The notes below the pieces were generated by a model that saw nothing but the letters and a program-made list of their open reading frames with translations, had not been told where the DNA came from and searched no databases. From Chitinophaga varians (lineage in GTDB: Bacteria; Bacteroidota; Bacteroidia; Chitinophagales; Chitinophagaceae): DNA of 64,000 bases. Positions 23,950 to 32,968 of the stretch are shown one piece after another. Where the stretch lies: assembly GCF_012641275.1 (NCBI RefSeq), contig NZ_JABAIA010000003.1, positions 1,426,001-1,490,000 on the forward strand, read 5' to 3'. The translations under genes were made by a program, and so were the position numbers. Each line of letters starts with the position of its first letter. Within the stretch, counting starts at the first letter, position 1.

Positions 23950-24591
23950 TCAATTGGCCGGGGCTTTATCTTTTATCAGGGTAATCCACAATATGGTCAG
24001 CAACACGGCCTCTGTAGCGCCGGCGGTCACATCTTCCAGAAAATGCTGGCTCATATACATCCTGGAATAAGCCACCATGGCTGCCAGTAACAGAAATACC
24101 AGCGACCAGTATTTGTTTTTTACATAATAGGAAAACACCGTGGCTGCCGTGAACGCACATACGCTGTGCCCCGAAGGGAAGCTCCTGAAGTTATCCAGTA
24201 CTTCTACGCCCGGCACAAAATAGATATCGTGCAGCCGCTCCACAAAAAAACGGCGTGGCCGGGGGAAAGCGACCGTAAACTTCAGCGCAAAATTGACCAT
24301 GGAATTAAACAGATAGGCAGCTGCCAACACAATGCCCTGCCGCTTATTAAAATAAAACAACAGTACGGTCAGCACCACGCAGGCCGCCGTACTTCCCAGT
24401 TCAGTGATACGGGGAAACAGCCAGTCGCCCCAACTGGTATGCAAACGGTTTACATAAAAATAAACCTCTTCCCTGCTATAAATACTGCGTAGTATCAGCA
24501 CCATGGTCACCAGCCCGATAAACGGCCAAATCAGCATCTTCAGCTGCTGGTACACCTGCAGCAACCGCTGCGCGAACGTCGGCTGTTGCAT
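23950..24591 (-). CDS. PAP2 superfamily membrane phosphatase
   Basis: 213 residues with about six membrane helices and no cleavable signal. The catalytic motifs are KFTVAFPRPRR (Lys104, Arg111), FRSFPSGHSVCAF (PSGH 139-142) and SRMYMSQHFLEDV (Arg177, His183, Asp187), all intact. This is the undecaprenyl-pyrophosphate/lipid phosphatase type of PAP2 protein, active on the periplasmic side. It lies 3 bp downstream of a DinB-like gene, probably the same operon, and its stop is 1 nt from that of the convergent hypothetical gene. Confidence 0.9.
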   Translation of the reverse strand: MQQPTFAQRLLQVYQQLKMLIWPFIGLVTMVLILRSIYSREEVYFYVNRLHTSWGDWLFPRITELGSTAACVVLTVLLFYFNKRQGIVLAAAYLFNSMVNFALKFTVAFPRPRRFFVERLHDIYFVPGVEVLDNFRSFPSGHSVCAFTAATVFSYYVKNKYWSLVFLLLAAMVAYSRMYMSQHFLEDVTAGATEAVLLTILWITLIKDKAPAN

Positions 24592-24594
24592 AGG

Positions 24595-25038
24595 CTATCG
24601 GGTTAACCTGCGGTGGTAGTTGATCTGCCCCAGGTGATAGTTGAGGTGTCCATACAAATGCACCAGGAAATGATTGGTGGTGGTCATCTCCCCCAACACC
24701 CGCTCGGGATAAGTTTTATCCAGCGTTTCCGGGGTAAGGCCCACGATAACGGTCAGCACTACACGGCGGGTAACGCCCACCAGTGCCAGCAGTTCCTGCC
24801 GCGGCACGTTTTTATCGCTGAATTCCCGTTCCCTGTTCCTGACGTAACCGCTCTGGCCCAAATTGGCGCCAATATAATGCTGCAGGTTACCGCAAAGGTG
24901 CAGGCACAGGTTGCCGGCGGAGTTCTTAATCCCCTCCGGCACCCGCCAGATGGCTTCCTCCGAGTCATATGCGGCGATTTCGTCTTCCAGGCGGCTCAGG
25001 TCCCGCTCAAATAAATTGATTAATATTTCTGTAAGCAT
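24595..25038 (-). CDS. DinB superfamily protein (DUF1572-like)
   Basis: 147 residues, cytosolic. It has the four-helix bundle layout of DinB/YfiT proteins with metal-site histidines: His47 and His54 in LCLHLCGNLQHYIGANLGQ, and the C-terminal pair in HLYGHLNYHLGQINYH. The start FERDLSRLEDEIAAY is typical of the DUF1572 subgroup. Members bind a divalent metal; some are thiol S-transferases for bacillithiol or mycothiol, most are unassigned. It precedes the PAP2 phosphatase by 3 bp. Confidence 0.85.
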   Translation of the reverse strand: MLTEILINLFERDLSRLEDEIAAYDSEEAIWRVPEGIKNSAGNLCLHLCGNLQHYIGANLGQSGYVRNREREFSDKNVPRQELLALVGVTRRVVLTVIVGLTPETLDKTYPERVLGEMTTTNHFLVHLYGHLNYHLGQINYHRRLTR

Positions 25039-25216
25039 AGCAGCTAAGATAAGGAACTATTGGAAACGACCGGCCATTTTCCCCATGGCTAACGCCAACG
25101 GATATACTTTTCCTTAAGCCGTTGGTTTTAAGGCGATCTGACATGGTTTTTGCGGGGGACGTGAAAAGATAAACATAAATACCCTGATAATTGTTGAACC
25201 AACATAATATCACCGC

Positions 25217-26047
25217 ATGGCAAAACAGGACCAGAGAACATTAACCCCGTTTCAGCAACGCTGGCACAATATCATCTTTGAAGCGGACACGCCTGCCGGC
25301 CGGGCATTTGATATCATGCTACTGCTGCTGATCCTGTTCAGTGTAATGATTGTGATGCTGGAAAGCGTGGCGGGCATACAACAACGGTTCGACCGGATAT
25401 TTACGCTGCTGGAGTGGGTGTTCACTATTCTTTTTACCCTGGAATACCTGTTCAGGATATGGTGCAGTTACCGGCCCAAGGCTTATATCTTCAGTTTTTA
25501 CGGATTGATAGACCTCCTTTGTGTGCTGCCTACCTATGTGGAGTTTATCTTTGGCGGCGCGCATTTCCTGCTGGCCATCCGGATACTGCGCCTGATGCGT
25601 ATTTTCAGGATTTTTAAGCTGGTGCCTTTTCTCAATGAAAGCAAACAGCTGGCGCTGGCGCTGGAGCACAGCCGGCGTAAGATCGCTGTTTTTCTTTTCT
25701 TTATCCTGCTGTTGACCGTGGTGCTGGGCTCTGTCATGTATGTGATAGAATCGGGGCATAATTCCGGTTTCACCAGTATACCCGTCAGCGTTTACTGGGC
25801 CGTGGTAACACTCACCACCGTGGGATATGGTGATATTGCCCCCATTACGCCGCTGGGACAGGCATTCTCGGCGCTGATCATGATTATGGGGTATGCAATT
25901 ATTGCGGTGCCGACAGGCATTGTGACGGTGGAAATGAGCCGGCTGAAAGACAAGGACGACGTGGACCACAGAATATGTCCGCACTGCATGCGTGAAGGAC
26001 ACGATGCGAATGCGGACTACTGTAAATATTGTGGTACTAAGCTGTAA
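25217..26047 (+). CDS. Voltage-gated potassium channel with C-terminal zinc ribbon
   Basis: 276 residues. Six membrane segments are visible: S1 ~32-52, S2 ~62-82, S3 ~92-112, S4 with spaced arginines in AIRILRLMRIFRIF (~120-133), S5 ~155-177 and S6 ~215-238. The pore loop carries the selectivity filter TVGYGD (201-206). The C-terminus has a CPHC...CKYC zinc ribbon (Cys254, Cys257, Cys269, Cys272), which is not part of the classical Kv core and may be cytosolic and regulatory. It is a single gene whose stop is 1 nt from the convergent bPH-like gene. Confidence 0.93.
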   Translation: MAKQDQRTLTPFQQRWHNIIFEADTPAGRAFDIMLLLLILFSVMIVMLESVAGIQQRFDRIFTLLEWVFTILFTLEYLFRIWCSYRPKAYIFSFYGLIDLLCVLPTYVEFIFGGAHFLLAIRILRLMRIFRIFKLVPFLNESKQLALALEHSRRKIAVFLFFILLLTVVLGSVMYVIESGHNSGFTSIPVSVYWAVVTLTTVGYGDIAPITPLGQAFSALIMIMGYAIIAVPTGIVTVEMSRLKDKDDVDHRICPHCMREGHDANADYCKYCGTKL

Positions 26048-26048
26048 G

Positions 26049-26444
26049 CTAGTTAACGGAGAACAAAGGCTTTACATCTATCATCGCTTTATGGTAAGCT
26101 GCTTCAAACACTTCCCATTTGCCGGTAATGGCCATCCGTACGGTAGAACCGTCCAGCAGCTCAAATTCGGCCACTTTCTTGTTGAATCCCTGCTTGCCTC
26201 TGCTGAAGTTGGTGATGTCTGATAAAGGAAATTCCTTGTGAATTTTTTTCCGGGTCAACAACCAGCCGATAACGCCAAACAGTAAGAACGCTGTCATTGA
26301 TTTACCTTCGATGACGATCCTTTCGTTGGTCAGGCACAGGGCTCCTGGCTTTGCCTGCCATTTTGTTTTGAGGTACGATCCGTCTACTTTGAATAAAACG
26401 GTTTCTTGTGGGTTAAGTGCAAACTTTACTTTAATCTGTTTCAT
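26049..26444 (-). CDS. GRAM/PH-like domain protein
   Basis: 131 residues, cytosolic, probably membrane-associated. LNPQETVLFKVDGSY, then GALCLTNERIVIEG (the L-x-x-T-N-x-R-I/L strand), a short hydrophobic stretch and EFPLSDITNFSRGKQGFNK, then a beta strand with EFELLDGSTVRMAITG and a final helix KWEVFEAAYHKAM. This order is that of bacterial PH/GRAM domains, which bind lipids or proteins. No enzyme activity is implied. Monocistronic, divergent from pncB. Confidence 0.75.
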   Translation of the reverse strand: MKQIKVKFALNPQETVLFKVDGSYLKTKWQAKPGALCLTNERIVIEGKSMTAFLLFGVIGWLLTRKKIHKEFPLSDITNFSRGKQGFNKKVAEFELLDGSTVRMAITGKWEVFEAAYHKAMIDVKPLFSVN

Positions 26445-26508
26445 TATTAATGGATATGATTATGAGCGCAAAAATATGGTATAATTGTCACATAAAACGC
26501 AGATTATT

Positions 26509-27675
26509 ATGAAGCTGAATTCCATCCTGGACAATGATTTCTATAAATTCACCATGCAGCACTGCGTGATTAAACTGTTTCCGAAGGCGCGTGCCCGTTA
26601 TAAATTCATCAATCGCGGCAAACATGCTTTTCCTCCGGGGTTCGACAAACTATTGCGGCAGGCGGTAGATGATATGCAGTACCTGCAACTCAGCCAGGAG
26701 GAAAAAGACTTCCTCACTGTTACCTGTCCCTACCTCGATCCTACCTACCTGGATTTCCTGCAAGGCTACCGGTACAACCCTGCGGAAATACATATCGCCC
26801 AACACGGCGACCAGCTGGAGGTACATGCCGACGGATACTGGTATCGTACCATCCTGTGGGAGGTGCCGCTAATGTCGCTGATATGTGAGCTTTACTACGA
26901 AGCTACCGGTCAGCAGCGCGTACCGGACGAACAGGTTGTGGAGATCACGCGCACAAAAATAGAACGGTATAAAGACCTGAACATCACCATAGCCGACTTT
27001 GGCACCCGGCGGCGCCATTCCCTGGCCGTTCAGAAACTGGTGGTGCAAACGCTTCGCCAGTATGGTGGCAACACCTTTATCGGCACCAGCAATATACACC
27101 TGGCCATGCGCAACGGGGTAAAGCCCGTGGGTACCCACGCCCATGAATGGTTCATGTTCCATGCCGCCAAATACGGTTTCAAGATGGCCAATATGCTGGG
27201 GCTGGAACACTGGGTACAGGTTTATCGCGGAGACCTGGGCATCGCGCTTTCCGATACCTATACCACGCCGGTTTTCTTTGAACAGTTCGATAAAAAATTC
27301 GCCAAACTGTTTGACGGCGTCCGTCATGACAGTGGTGACCCGCTGCACTTTGCAGACGAAACGGTCCGTCATTACCTGGACAAAGGCATCAACCCGCTTT
27401 CCAAAACCATTATTTTCTCGGATGGCCTCGACTATCAGAAAGTGGCCACCATAGCGGCCCACTGCCGGGGAAAAATCGGTATGTCGTTTGGCATCGGCAC
27501 CAATTTCACCAACGATGTGGGGCTCACCCCGCTCAATATTGTCGTGAAAATGTATGAAGCCCTCCCCGAAGATGCGCCCCGCTGGACGCCGGTCGTCAAA
27601 CTATCGGACGAGAAAGGCAAATATACCGGCGATGAACACATGATCTCACTGGCAAAAGAAATGCTGGAGTTATAA
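26509..27675 (+). CDS. pncB: Nicotinate phosphoribosyltransferase
   Basis: 388 residues from the ATG at 26509. The start is fixed by a TATAATTG -7-like box at 26480-26487 that covers the alternative TTG. It makes nicotinate mononucleotide from nicotinate, PRPP and ATP in NAD salvage. Visible motifs: NDFYKFTMQHCV near residue 10, FGTRRRHS, FIGTSNIHLA, and THAHEWF with His212 at the place of the autophosphorylated histidine of PncB. The PRPP-binding region is KTIIFSDGLD with GIGTNFTND downstream. Length fits the family. A strong terminator follows 1 bp after the stop. Confidence 0.96.
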   Translation: MKLNSILDNDFYKFTMQHCVIKLFPKARARYKFINRGKHAFPPGFDKLLRQAVDDMQYLQLSQEEKDFLTVTCPYLDPTYLDFLQGYRYNPAEIHIAQHGDQLEVHADGYWYRTILWEVPLMSLICELYYEATGQQRVPDEQVVEITRTKIERYKDLNITIADFGTRRRHSLAVQKLVVQTLRQYGGNTFIGTSNIHLAMRNGVKPVGTHAHEWFMFHAAKYGFKMANMLGLEHWVQVYRGDLGIALSDTYTTPVFFEQFDKKFAKLFDGVRHDSGDPLHFADETVRHYLDKGINPLSKTIIFSDGLDYQKVATIAAHCRGKIGMSFGIGTNFTNDVGLTPLNIVVKMYEALPEDAPRWTPVVKLSDEKGKYTGDEHMISLAKEMLEL

Positions 27676-27676
27676 T

Positions 27677-27710
27677 AAAATAGCCCGGGACTTGTGTCCC
27701 GGGCTATTTT
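27677..27710. terminator. Bidirectional intrinsic terminator after pncB
   Basis: AAAATAGCCCGGGAC pairs exactly with GTCCCGGGCTATTTT across a TTGT loop. It serves pncB and the convergent metallopeptidase gene. Confidence 0.9.
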
Positions 27711-27731
27711 GTACGTTATATACTGTCTGAA

Positions 27732-28595
27732 TTATTTTCCTGCCTGTCCAAGGCCGATACCCGTGTCTCCCTGTGAGAGATCACCTGAATCGTATCCTTT
27801 TTTGAACCAGAACATCCTTTGCTGGGAGGTGCCATGCGTGAAGGCATCGGGTACCACACGGCCCGTGGCCGCTTCCTGTAATTTATCGTCACCTACCGCA
27901 CTGGCGGCGTTGAGGCCCGACTCAATGTCCCCTGCTTCGAGGATATTGCGCATCTGTTGAGCATGGTTGGCCCACAGCCCCGCGAGGAAATCGGCCTGCA
28001 GCTCCAGTTTGACGGAGAGCTTATTGTATTCCGTTTCGCTCAGTCTGCTCCGGGCGGCCTGCACCTGGCGGCTGATGCCCAGCAGGTTCTGTACGTGATG
28101 CCCTACTTCATGTGCGATCACATAGGCTTTGGCAAAATCACCTTTTACACCGAAACGGTCTTCCAGCTCTTTAAAGAAAGAGGCGTCAAGGTACACCATA
28201 CGGTCGGCCGGGCAATAGAACGGTCCCATGGCTGATTCTGCGGAACCGCAACCGGAGGTGGTGGCGTCCTCGAACAGGACCATTTTAGGGCGCTCATACT
28301 GCATATTGAGGCGCTTAAATTCGTCGGTCCATACATCTTCCGTACTGGCCAGTACTTTGGAAGAAAACAATTCAATAGCAGAAGCATTCTCTTTGCTCAG
28401 CTTCTCGGCTTTCTCAGTGCCACCCGGTCCCTGCACCTGTTGCAGTACCTGGTTTACCTGGTTGGGGTCTTGTTTAAACAACAGTGCCAGCACAATGACG
28501 ATGACGCCGCCGATACCGCCGCCAATCAGTGTGCGCTTTCCGCCTCCGGAACGCTTCTCGACATTGTCACTTAATCTTTCATCATCCAAACGCAT
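27732..28595 (-). CDS. YpfJ-type neutral zinc metallopeptidase
   Basis: 287 residues. A short N-terminal cytosolic part with an Arg/Gly-rich stretch leads to one membrane helix (residues ~22-40), then a periplasmic domain. The zinc site is AHEVGHHVQ (His162, Glu163, His166). A second site, KLELQADFLAGLWANHA, supplies the downstream Glu/Asp ligand region, and MGPFYCPADRMVYLD is the family signature of YpfJ/KPN_02809 proteins (Zn_peptidase-like, PF04228). Substrate and physiological role are unknown. Monocistronic between terminator and divergent oxidoreductase. Confidence 0.92.
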   Translation of the reverse strand: MRLDDERLSDNVEKRSGGGKRTLIGGGIGGVIVIVLALLFKQDPNQVNQVLQQVQGPGGTEKAEKLSKENASAIELFSSKVLASTEDVWTDEFKRLNMQYERPKMVLFEDATTSGCGSAESAMGPFYCPADRMVYLDASFFKELEDRFGVKGDFAKAYVIAHEVGHHVQNLLGISRQVQAARSRLSETEYNKLSVKLELQADFLAGLWANHAQQMRNILEAGDIESGLNAASAVGDDKLQEAATGRVVPDAFTHGTSQQRMFWFKKGYDSGDLSQGDTGIGLGQAGK

Positions 28596-28741
28596 AGACA
28601 GTTAGGGTTTAGTGGTTAATTACGGCCCTAAAATACATTATTACCCGATAATTCCCATCAGGAGGTGTATATTGAAAAGCAGGATTAAACAAAACTTGTT
28701 TTTTGCCCGTTAAGAAAAGATATTACCATAAATCCGTTTTC

Positions 28742-29752
28742 ATGAAAGTACAACAGATTCTTTTGAACGAACGGCCTGAAGGCATGCCATCTTCCAATAC
28801 CTTTAAAACAGTAAACGTGGAACTGCCCGCCCCTGCTGAGGGCGAAGTGCTCCTTCAGCCGCTCTATTATTCTGTAGACCCCTACATGCGCGGCCGGATG
28901 AGCGACGCCCGCTCCTATATCCCCCCTTTCAAAGTACAGGAGCCGATAGAAAGCGGCGGCGTGGCCACCGTCGTGGAAAGCAAAGACGCCCGGTTCTCCC
29001 CCGGCGACCTGGTGATGCCCAGCGGCGGCAAAAACTTCCTCCCCTGGGCCACAGGCATGCTTTTCTCCGGTGACCATCTGCGCAAGATAGACAGCAGTAT
29101 TCCTCCCACCTATTACCTCGGCGTATTAGGCATGCCAGGGCTGACGGCCTATTTTGGCCTTATGGACATAGGCAAGCCCAAGCCCGGCGAAACAGTGGTT
29201 ATTTCCGGGGCCGCCGGCGCAGTAGGACTTGTGGCAGGACAGATCGCCAAACTACAAGGTTGCCGGGTGGTAGGCATCGCCGGCGGCGAGGAAAAAGTAA
29301 AACTGCTCACCAGTGACTTTAACTTCGACGCTGCCATCAACTACAAGGGCAACACACAGATGAGCGCGGCCGTGGCAGCGGCTTGTCCCAATGGCGTAGA
29401 TATCTACTTCGACAATGTAGGCGGAGAGATTTCCGATGCCGTGATGGAACACCTGAACTTTTTTGCCCGCATCCCCGTTTGCGGACAGATAGCTTTATAC
29501 AACACCACTGAAGTGCCCATGGGCCCGCGCGTACAGCCCGCGCTGATCAAATTCAGTGTGCTGATGCAGGGTTTCACCATCGGTAACTACGCCAACCGCT
29601 ACATGGAAGGGGTGCAACAGCTGGGCGAATGGATCAGGGCCGGCAAAATAAAATATACAGAAACCGTTGTCGAAGGATTTGATCAGCTGCCCGCCGCCCT
29701 GCTGGGATTATTTTCCGGACAAAACAGCGGTAAGATGATCGTGAAAGTGTAA
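28742..29752 (+). CDS. NADP-dependent MDR oxidoreductase (CurA/prostaglandin reductase-like)
   Basis: 336 residues from the ATG at 28742; an upstream TTG at 28703 adds a short basic tail and is less likely. PYMRGRMSDARSY is the signature of the zinc-free medium-chain reductase clade (leukotriene B4 dehydrogenase, CurA, YfmJ). VISGAAGAVGLVAGQIAKLQ is the Rossmann nucleotide motif, followed by GCRVVGIAGGEEK for NADPH selectivity. These enzymes reduce the C=C bond of alpha,beta-unsaturated carbonyls. It lies 8 bp before fdhD, so the two may share a transcript. Confidence 0.92.
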   Translation: MKVQQILLNERPEGMPSSNTFKTVNVELPAPAEGEVLLQPLYYSVDPYMRGRMSDARSYIPPFKVQEPIESGGVATVVESKDARFSPGDLVMPSGGKNFLPWATGMLFSGDHLRKIDSSIPPTYYLGVLGMPGLTAYFGLMDIGKPKPGETVVISGAAGAVGLVAGQIAKLQGCRVVGIAGGEEKVKLLTSDFNFDAAINYKGNTQMSAAVAAACPNGVDIYFDNVGGEISDAVMEHLNFFARIPVCGQIALYNTTEVPMGPRVQPALIKFSVLMQGFTIGNYANRYMEGVQQLGEWIRAGKIKYTETVVEGFDQLPAALLGLFSGQNSGKMIVKV

Positions 29753-29760
29753 TTTTAAGC

Positions 29761-30561
29761 ATGACAAATGCTGTTGTTCATACCCGTATAAAAAAAGTCA
29801 CCGCCACTGGAGAAACCGATACCGAAGATATCCTGGCAGCGGAAGAACCATTGGAAATAAGGCTGGAACATGGCCCTACCCATAACCGCCGGCAACAGAA
29901 CGTTGCTGTTACCATGCGTACGCCGGGCCAGGATGAAGAACTGGCCACCGGCTTCCTGTTTACCGAAGGCATCATTCCGGGTGCCGCCGCTGTCAAACAG
30001 GTGACACTGACTGAAACACCCGGCGGCAGCCTGGCTACCGTTGGGTTGAGGGAACAGATCGTGCCCTTTCTCGATAAAAGCCAGCGTCATTTTCAGGCAA
30101 CGGCCGCCTGCGGCATGTGCGGTAAATCCTCCATTGAAAATATTCATACAGGCGTTAACGTTAGCCATTCCGCGCGGCGTGTTCCCGGCAAATGGATTTC
30201 ACAGCTACCGGAACAGCTGCGGGCGCAACAGGCGCTTTTCCAGCATACCGGCGGCCTTCACGCCGCCGCCCTGGTAGACGGCAACGGCCGGATACAGCTG
30301 TTGCGTGAAGACATAGGCCGTCATAACGCTGTTGATAAAATCATTGGTGCTGCACTGACGCAACAACTCCCGCTGCAACAAAGCCTGTTGCTCCTCAGTG
30401 GCAGGGCCGGGTTTGAACTGGTCCAGAAAGCAGCAATGGCGGGCATCCCTATGATCGCCGCTATTGGCGCCCCCTCCAGCATGGCCGTAAAAATGGCTGC
30501 CGAATGGAACATCACCCTGATCGGATTTTTGAAAGAAGACCGGTATAACCAATACACCTGA
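29761..30561 (+). CDS. fdhD: Sulfur carrier/sulfurtransferase FdhD
   Basis: 266 residues, cytosolic. FdhD moves sulfur from a cysteine desulfurase to the molybdenum cofactor of formate dehydrogenase-type enzymes. The catalytic pair Cys117 and Cys120 is in AACGMCGKSSIE, matching the CxxC of E. coli FdhD. Other family marks are EELATGFLFTEGII, HTGGLHAAAL and REDIGRHNAVDKIIG, a nucleotide-type substrate-binding segment. It precedes a molybdopterin oxidoreductase gene by 104 bp, the expected client. Confidence 0.95.
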   Translation: MTNAVVHTRIKKVTATGETDTEDILAAEEPLEIRLEHGPTHNRRQQNVAVTMRTPGQDEELATGFLFTEGIIPGAAAVKQVTLTETPGGSLATVGLREQIVPFLDKSQRHFQATAACGMCGKSSIENIHTGVNVSHSARRVPGKWISQLPEQLRAQQALFQHTGGLHAAALVDGNGRIQLLREDIGRHNAVDKIIGAALTQQLPLQQSLLLLSGRAGFELVQKAAMAGIPMIAAIGAPSSMAVKMAAEWNITLIGFLKEDRYNQYT

Positions 30562-30665
30562 TGCCGGTTCACAGGATGACAGCTGTTCCATCGGAGAACA
30601 AGGATAAATACGTAGATTGCCGGGGAGATGCTGACTGTCTCACCAGGCTAAAATGAGGAAACTAA

Positions 30666-32966
30666 ATGGCGATACATACTGAGTTCACTCCCGTGAGATT
30701 CACCGGGCTCAAACTCACCAAACCGGCCACAGTAGCTGCCGGTATCCCGGCGGTGGTTTCCAGCATGAAACATGTGCTGGAAGCGATGAATGCATTTAGG
30801 GCCATGAAAGCGTTGCTGGAACTGAACCAGAAAGACGGCTTTGACTGCCCCGGCTGCGCATGGCCGGACCCCGACGATGAGCGCTCCCCTATTGCGGAAT
30901 ATTGTGAAAACGGCGCTAAGGCCATTGCAGAAGAAGCCACAACGCGCAAGCTGGACCCTGCGTTTTTTGCAGCCAACAGTATAGCCTCCCTCGGTGAACT
31001 CTCTGACTATGAAATCGGTAAAAAAGGAAGGATCGCGCAGCCGATGTATCTCGCTCCCGGCGCCTCCCACTATACACCAGTGTCCTGGGAGGAAGCTTAT
31101 CGTAAGATAGCGGAGCAGCTGCATCAGCTAGACAGTCCCGATGAGGCCGTGTTTTACACATCAGGCCGTACCAGCAATGAAGCCGCCTTCCTTTACCAGC
31201 TGATGGTAAGAGAATTCGGCACCAACAACCTGCCCGACTGTTCCAATATGTGCCATGAGTCCAGCGGCGTGGCCCTCGGCGAAGCAGTAGGCATCGGCAA
31301 AGGGTCTGTTACCCTTGAAGACGTACATCAGGCAGAAGTGATCGTTATCCTGGGCCAGAACCCCGGCACCAATCACCCCCGGATGCTTACCGCCCTGCAA
31401 AAGGCCAAGGCCAACGGCGCTACCATCATTGCGGTCAACCCCTTAAAGGAAACAGGATTGCTCAACTTCCTCAATCCGCAGACCATAAAAGGCGTCCTAC
31501 AGGTAAAAACCCATCTCACCGATATCTTCCTACAGGTAAAAATAAATGGTGACATGGCCCTGCTAAAAGCACTGGCCCTCCTGCTGCTGGAAGAAGAAGA
31601 CAAAAATCCCGGGACCGTATTCGATCATTCATTTATCGGCAGCAATACATCGGGGTATGAAGAATACATAGCGCATCTGCGACAGCATCGGTTGAGCGAC
31701 CTTTCCGTCGCCTGCGGCATTTCGGAAGAACAGCTGCGAGAGGCTGCCGCCGCGCTGATGCATAAACAAAAGATAGTCGCCTGCTGGGCCATGGGATTGA
31801 CCCAGCATAAGAATGCCGTTGACACTATCCGGGAGGTCGTCAACCTGCTACTGCTCAAAGGCAGTATCGGCAAGCCCGGCGCCGGCACCTGCCCGGTGAG
31901 AGGCCATAGCAACGTACAGGGCGACAGGACCATGGGCATATACGAAAAACCGGGCAACGCCCTGTTGCAGAAACTGGAAACCGTATACGGTTTCAAACCG
32001 CCCTATAAACACGGCTACGACGTAGTACATGCCATCCATGCCATGCACCGCGGCGACGCCAAAGTGTTCATCGCCATGGGCGGCAACTTCCTCTCCGCTA
32101 CGCCGGATACGGCCTATACGGCCCAGGCGCTACGCAACTGCCGCCTTACCGTACACGTATCCACGAAATTAAACAGGAGCCACCTCGTTCACGGCCACGA
32201 AGCACTGATACTGCCATGCTTTGGCCGCAGCGACAAAGACATACAACAGCAACAGCAACAGTTTGTCACCTGCGAAAACTCCATGGGCGTGGTACAGATG
32301 TCGAAAGGCAATCTGCATCCCATCTCTGAGCATCTGAGAAGTGAACCGGTGATCGTCTGCGAAATGGCCCAGGCCATACTGGGAGCACAAAGCAAAGTAC
32401 CCTGGGAACTATACGCCCAACATTATGATCATATCCGGGACGCAATAGAAAAAGTGATTCCCGGTTTCGATAACTATAATAAACGTGTGCGCCACCCAGG
32501 TGGATTTTATCTGCCTAACGGCTCCAGGGTCGGGCAGTTCAATACCTACACCGGAAAAGCCAATTTTAATGTGGCGCCGGTGACGGCAACACCGCTTCGT
32601 CCGGAGGAATACCTGATGATGACCATCCGCAGCCACGATCAGTTCAACACTACCATTTACGGACTGGACGACCGCTATCGCGGTGTACACCACGAAAGAC
32701 GTATCATCTTCATGAACCCGGAAGACATCGCCCGGGCAGGGTTTACGGCCGGCCAGGTAGTAGACCTCTATAACTATCACGGACAAACGGAGCGTGTGGC
32801 CCCCGGGTTTATCATCGTCGCCTATGATATCCCGGCAGGATGCACCGCCACCTACTTCCCCGAAACCAATGTGCTGGTACCGGTGGACACCGTGGCCGAT
32901 AAAAGCAACACGCCTGCATCCAAAAGCGTCATCATTCAAATTAAATCATCCACCATAAAAAGATAA
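30666..32966 (+). CDS. FdhF/YdeP-family molybdopterin oxidoreductase
   Basis: 766 residues, no Tat signal, so cytosolic. The N-terminal GFDCPGCAWPD is diagnostic of the YdeP/TIGR01701 formate-dehydrogenase-alpha-like family rather than true FdhF, and the classical four-cysteine Fe4S4 motif is absent at the N-terminus. A cysteine in DCSNMCHESSG is at the usual molybdenum-ligand position. The MGD-binding regions include ILGQNPGTNHPRML, GAGTCPVRGHSNVQGDRT and a C-terminal NVLVPVDTVADKSNTPASK segment. E. coli YdeP is implicated in acid resistance; its substrate is unsettled. Downstream DUF1089 gene follows by 2 bp. Confidence 0.92.
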   Translation: MAIHTEFTPVRFTGLKLTKPATVAAGIPAVVSSMKHVLEAMNAFRAMKALLELNQKDGFDCPGCAWPDPDDERSPIAEYCENGAKAIAEEATTRKLDPAFFAANSIASLGELSDYEIGKKGRIAQPMYLAPGASHYTPVSWEEAYRKIAEQLHQLDSPDEAVFYTSGRTSNEAAFLYQLMVREFGTNNLPDCSNMCHESSGVALGEAVGIGKGSVTLEDVHQAEVIVILGQNPGTNHPRMLTALQKAKANGATIIAVNPLKETGLLNFLNPQTIKGVLQVKTHLTDIFLQVKINGDMALLKALALLLLEEEDKNPGTVFDHSFIGSNTSGYEEYIAHLRQHRLSDLSVACGISEEQLREAAAALMHKQKIVACWAMGLTQHKNAVDTIREVVNLLLLKGSIGKPGAGTCPVRGHSNVQGDRTMGIYEKPGNALLQKLETVYGFKPPYKHGYDVVHAIHAMHRGDAKVFIAMGGNFLSATPDTAYTAQALRNCRLTVHVSTKLNRSHLVHGHEALILPCFGRSDKDIQQQQQQFVTCENSMGVVQMSKGNLHPISEHLRSEPVIVCEMAQAILGAQSKVPWELYAQHYDHIRDAIEKVIPGFDNYNKRVRHPGGFYLPNGSRVGQFNTYTGKANFNVAPVTATPLRPEEYLMMTIRSHDQFNTTIYGLDDRYRGVHHERRIIFMNPEDIARAGFTAGQVVDLYNYHGQTERVAPGFIIVAYDIPAGCTATYFPETNVLVPVDTVADKSNTPASKSVIIQIKSSTIKR

Positions 32967-32968
32967 TC

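Noticed and set aside
30562..30665. Molybdenum-cofactor riboswitch before the molybdoenzyme gene
   Set aside because: The 104-bp gap shows no extended pairing like the Moco motif and is too short for it.
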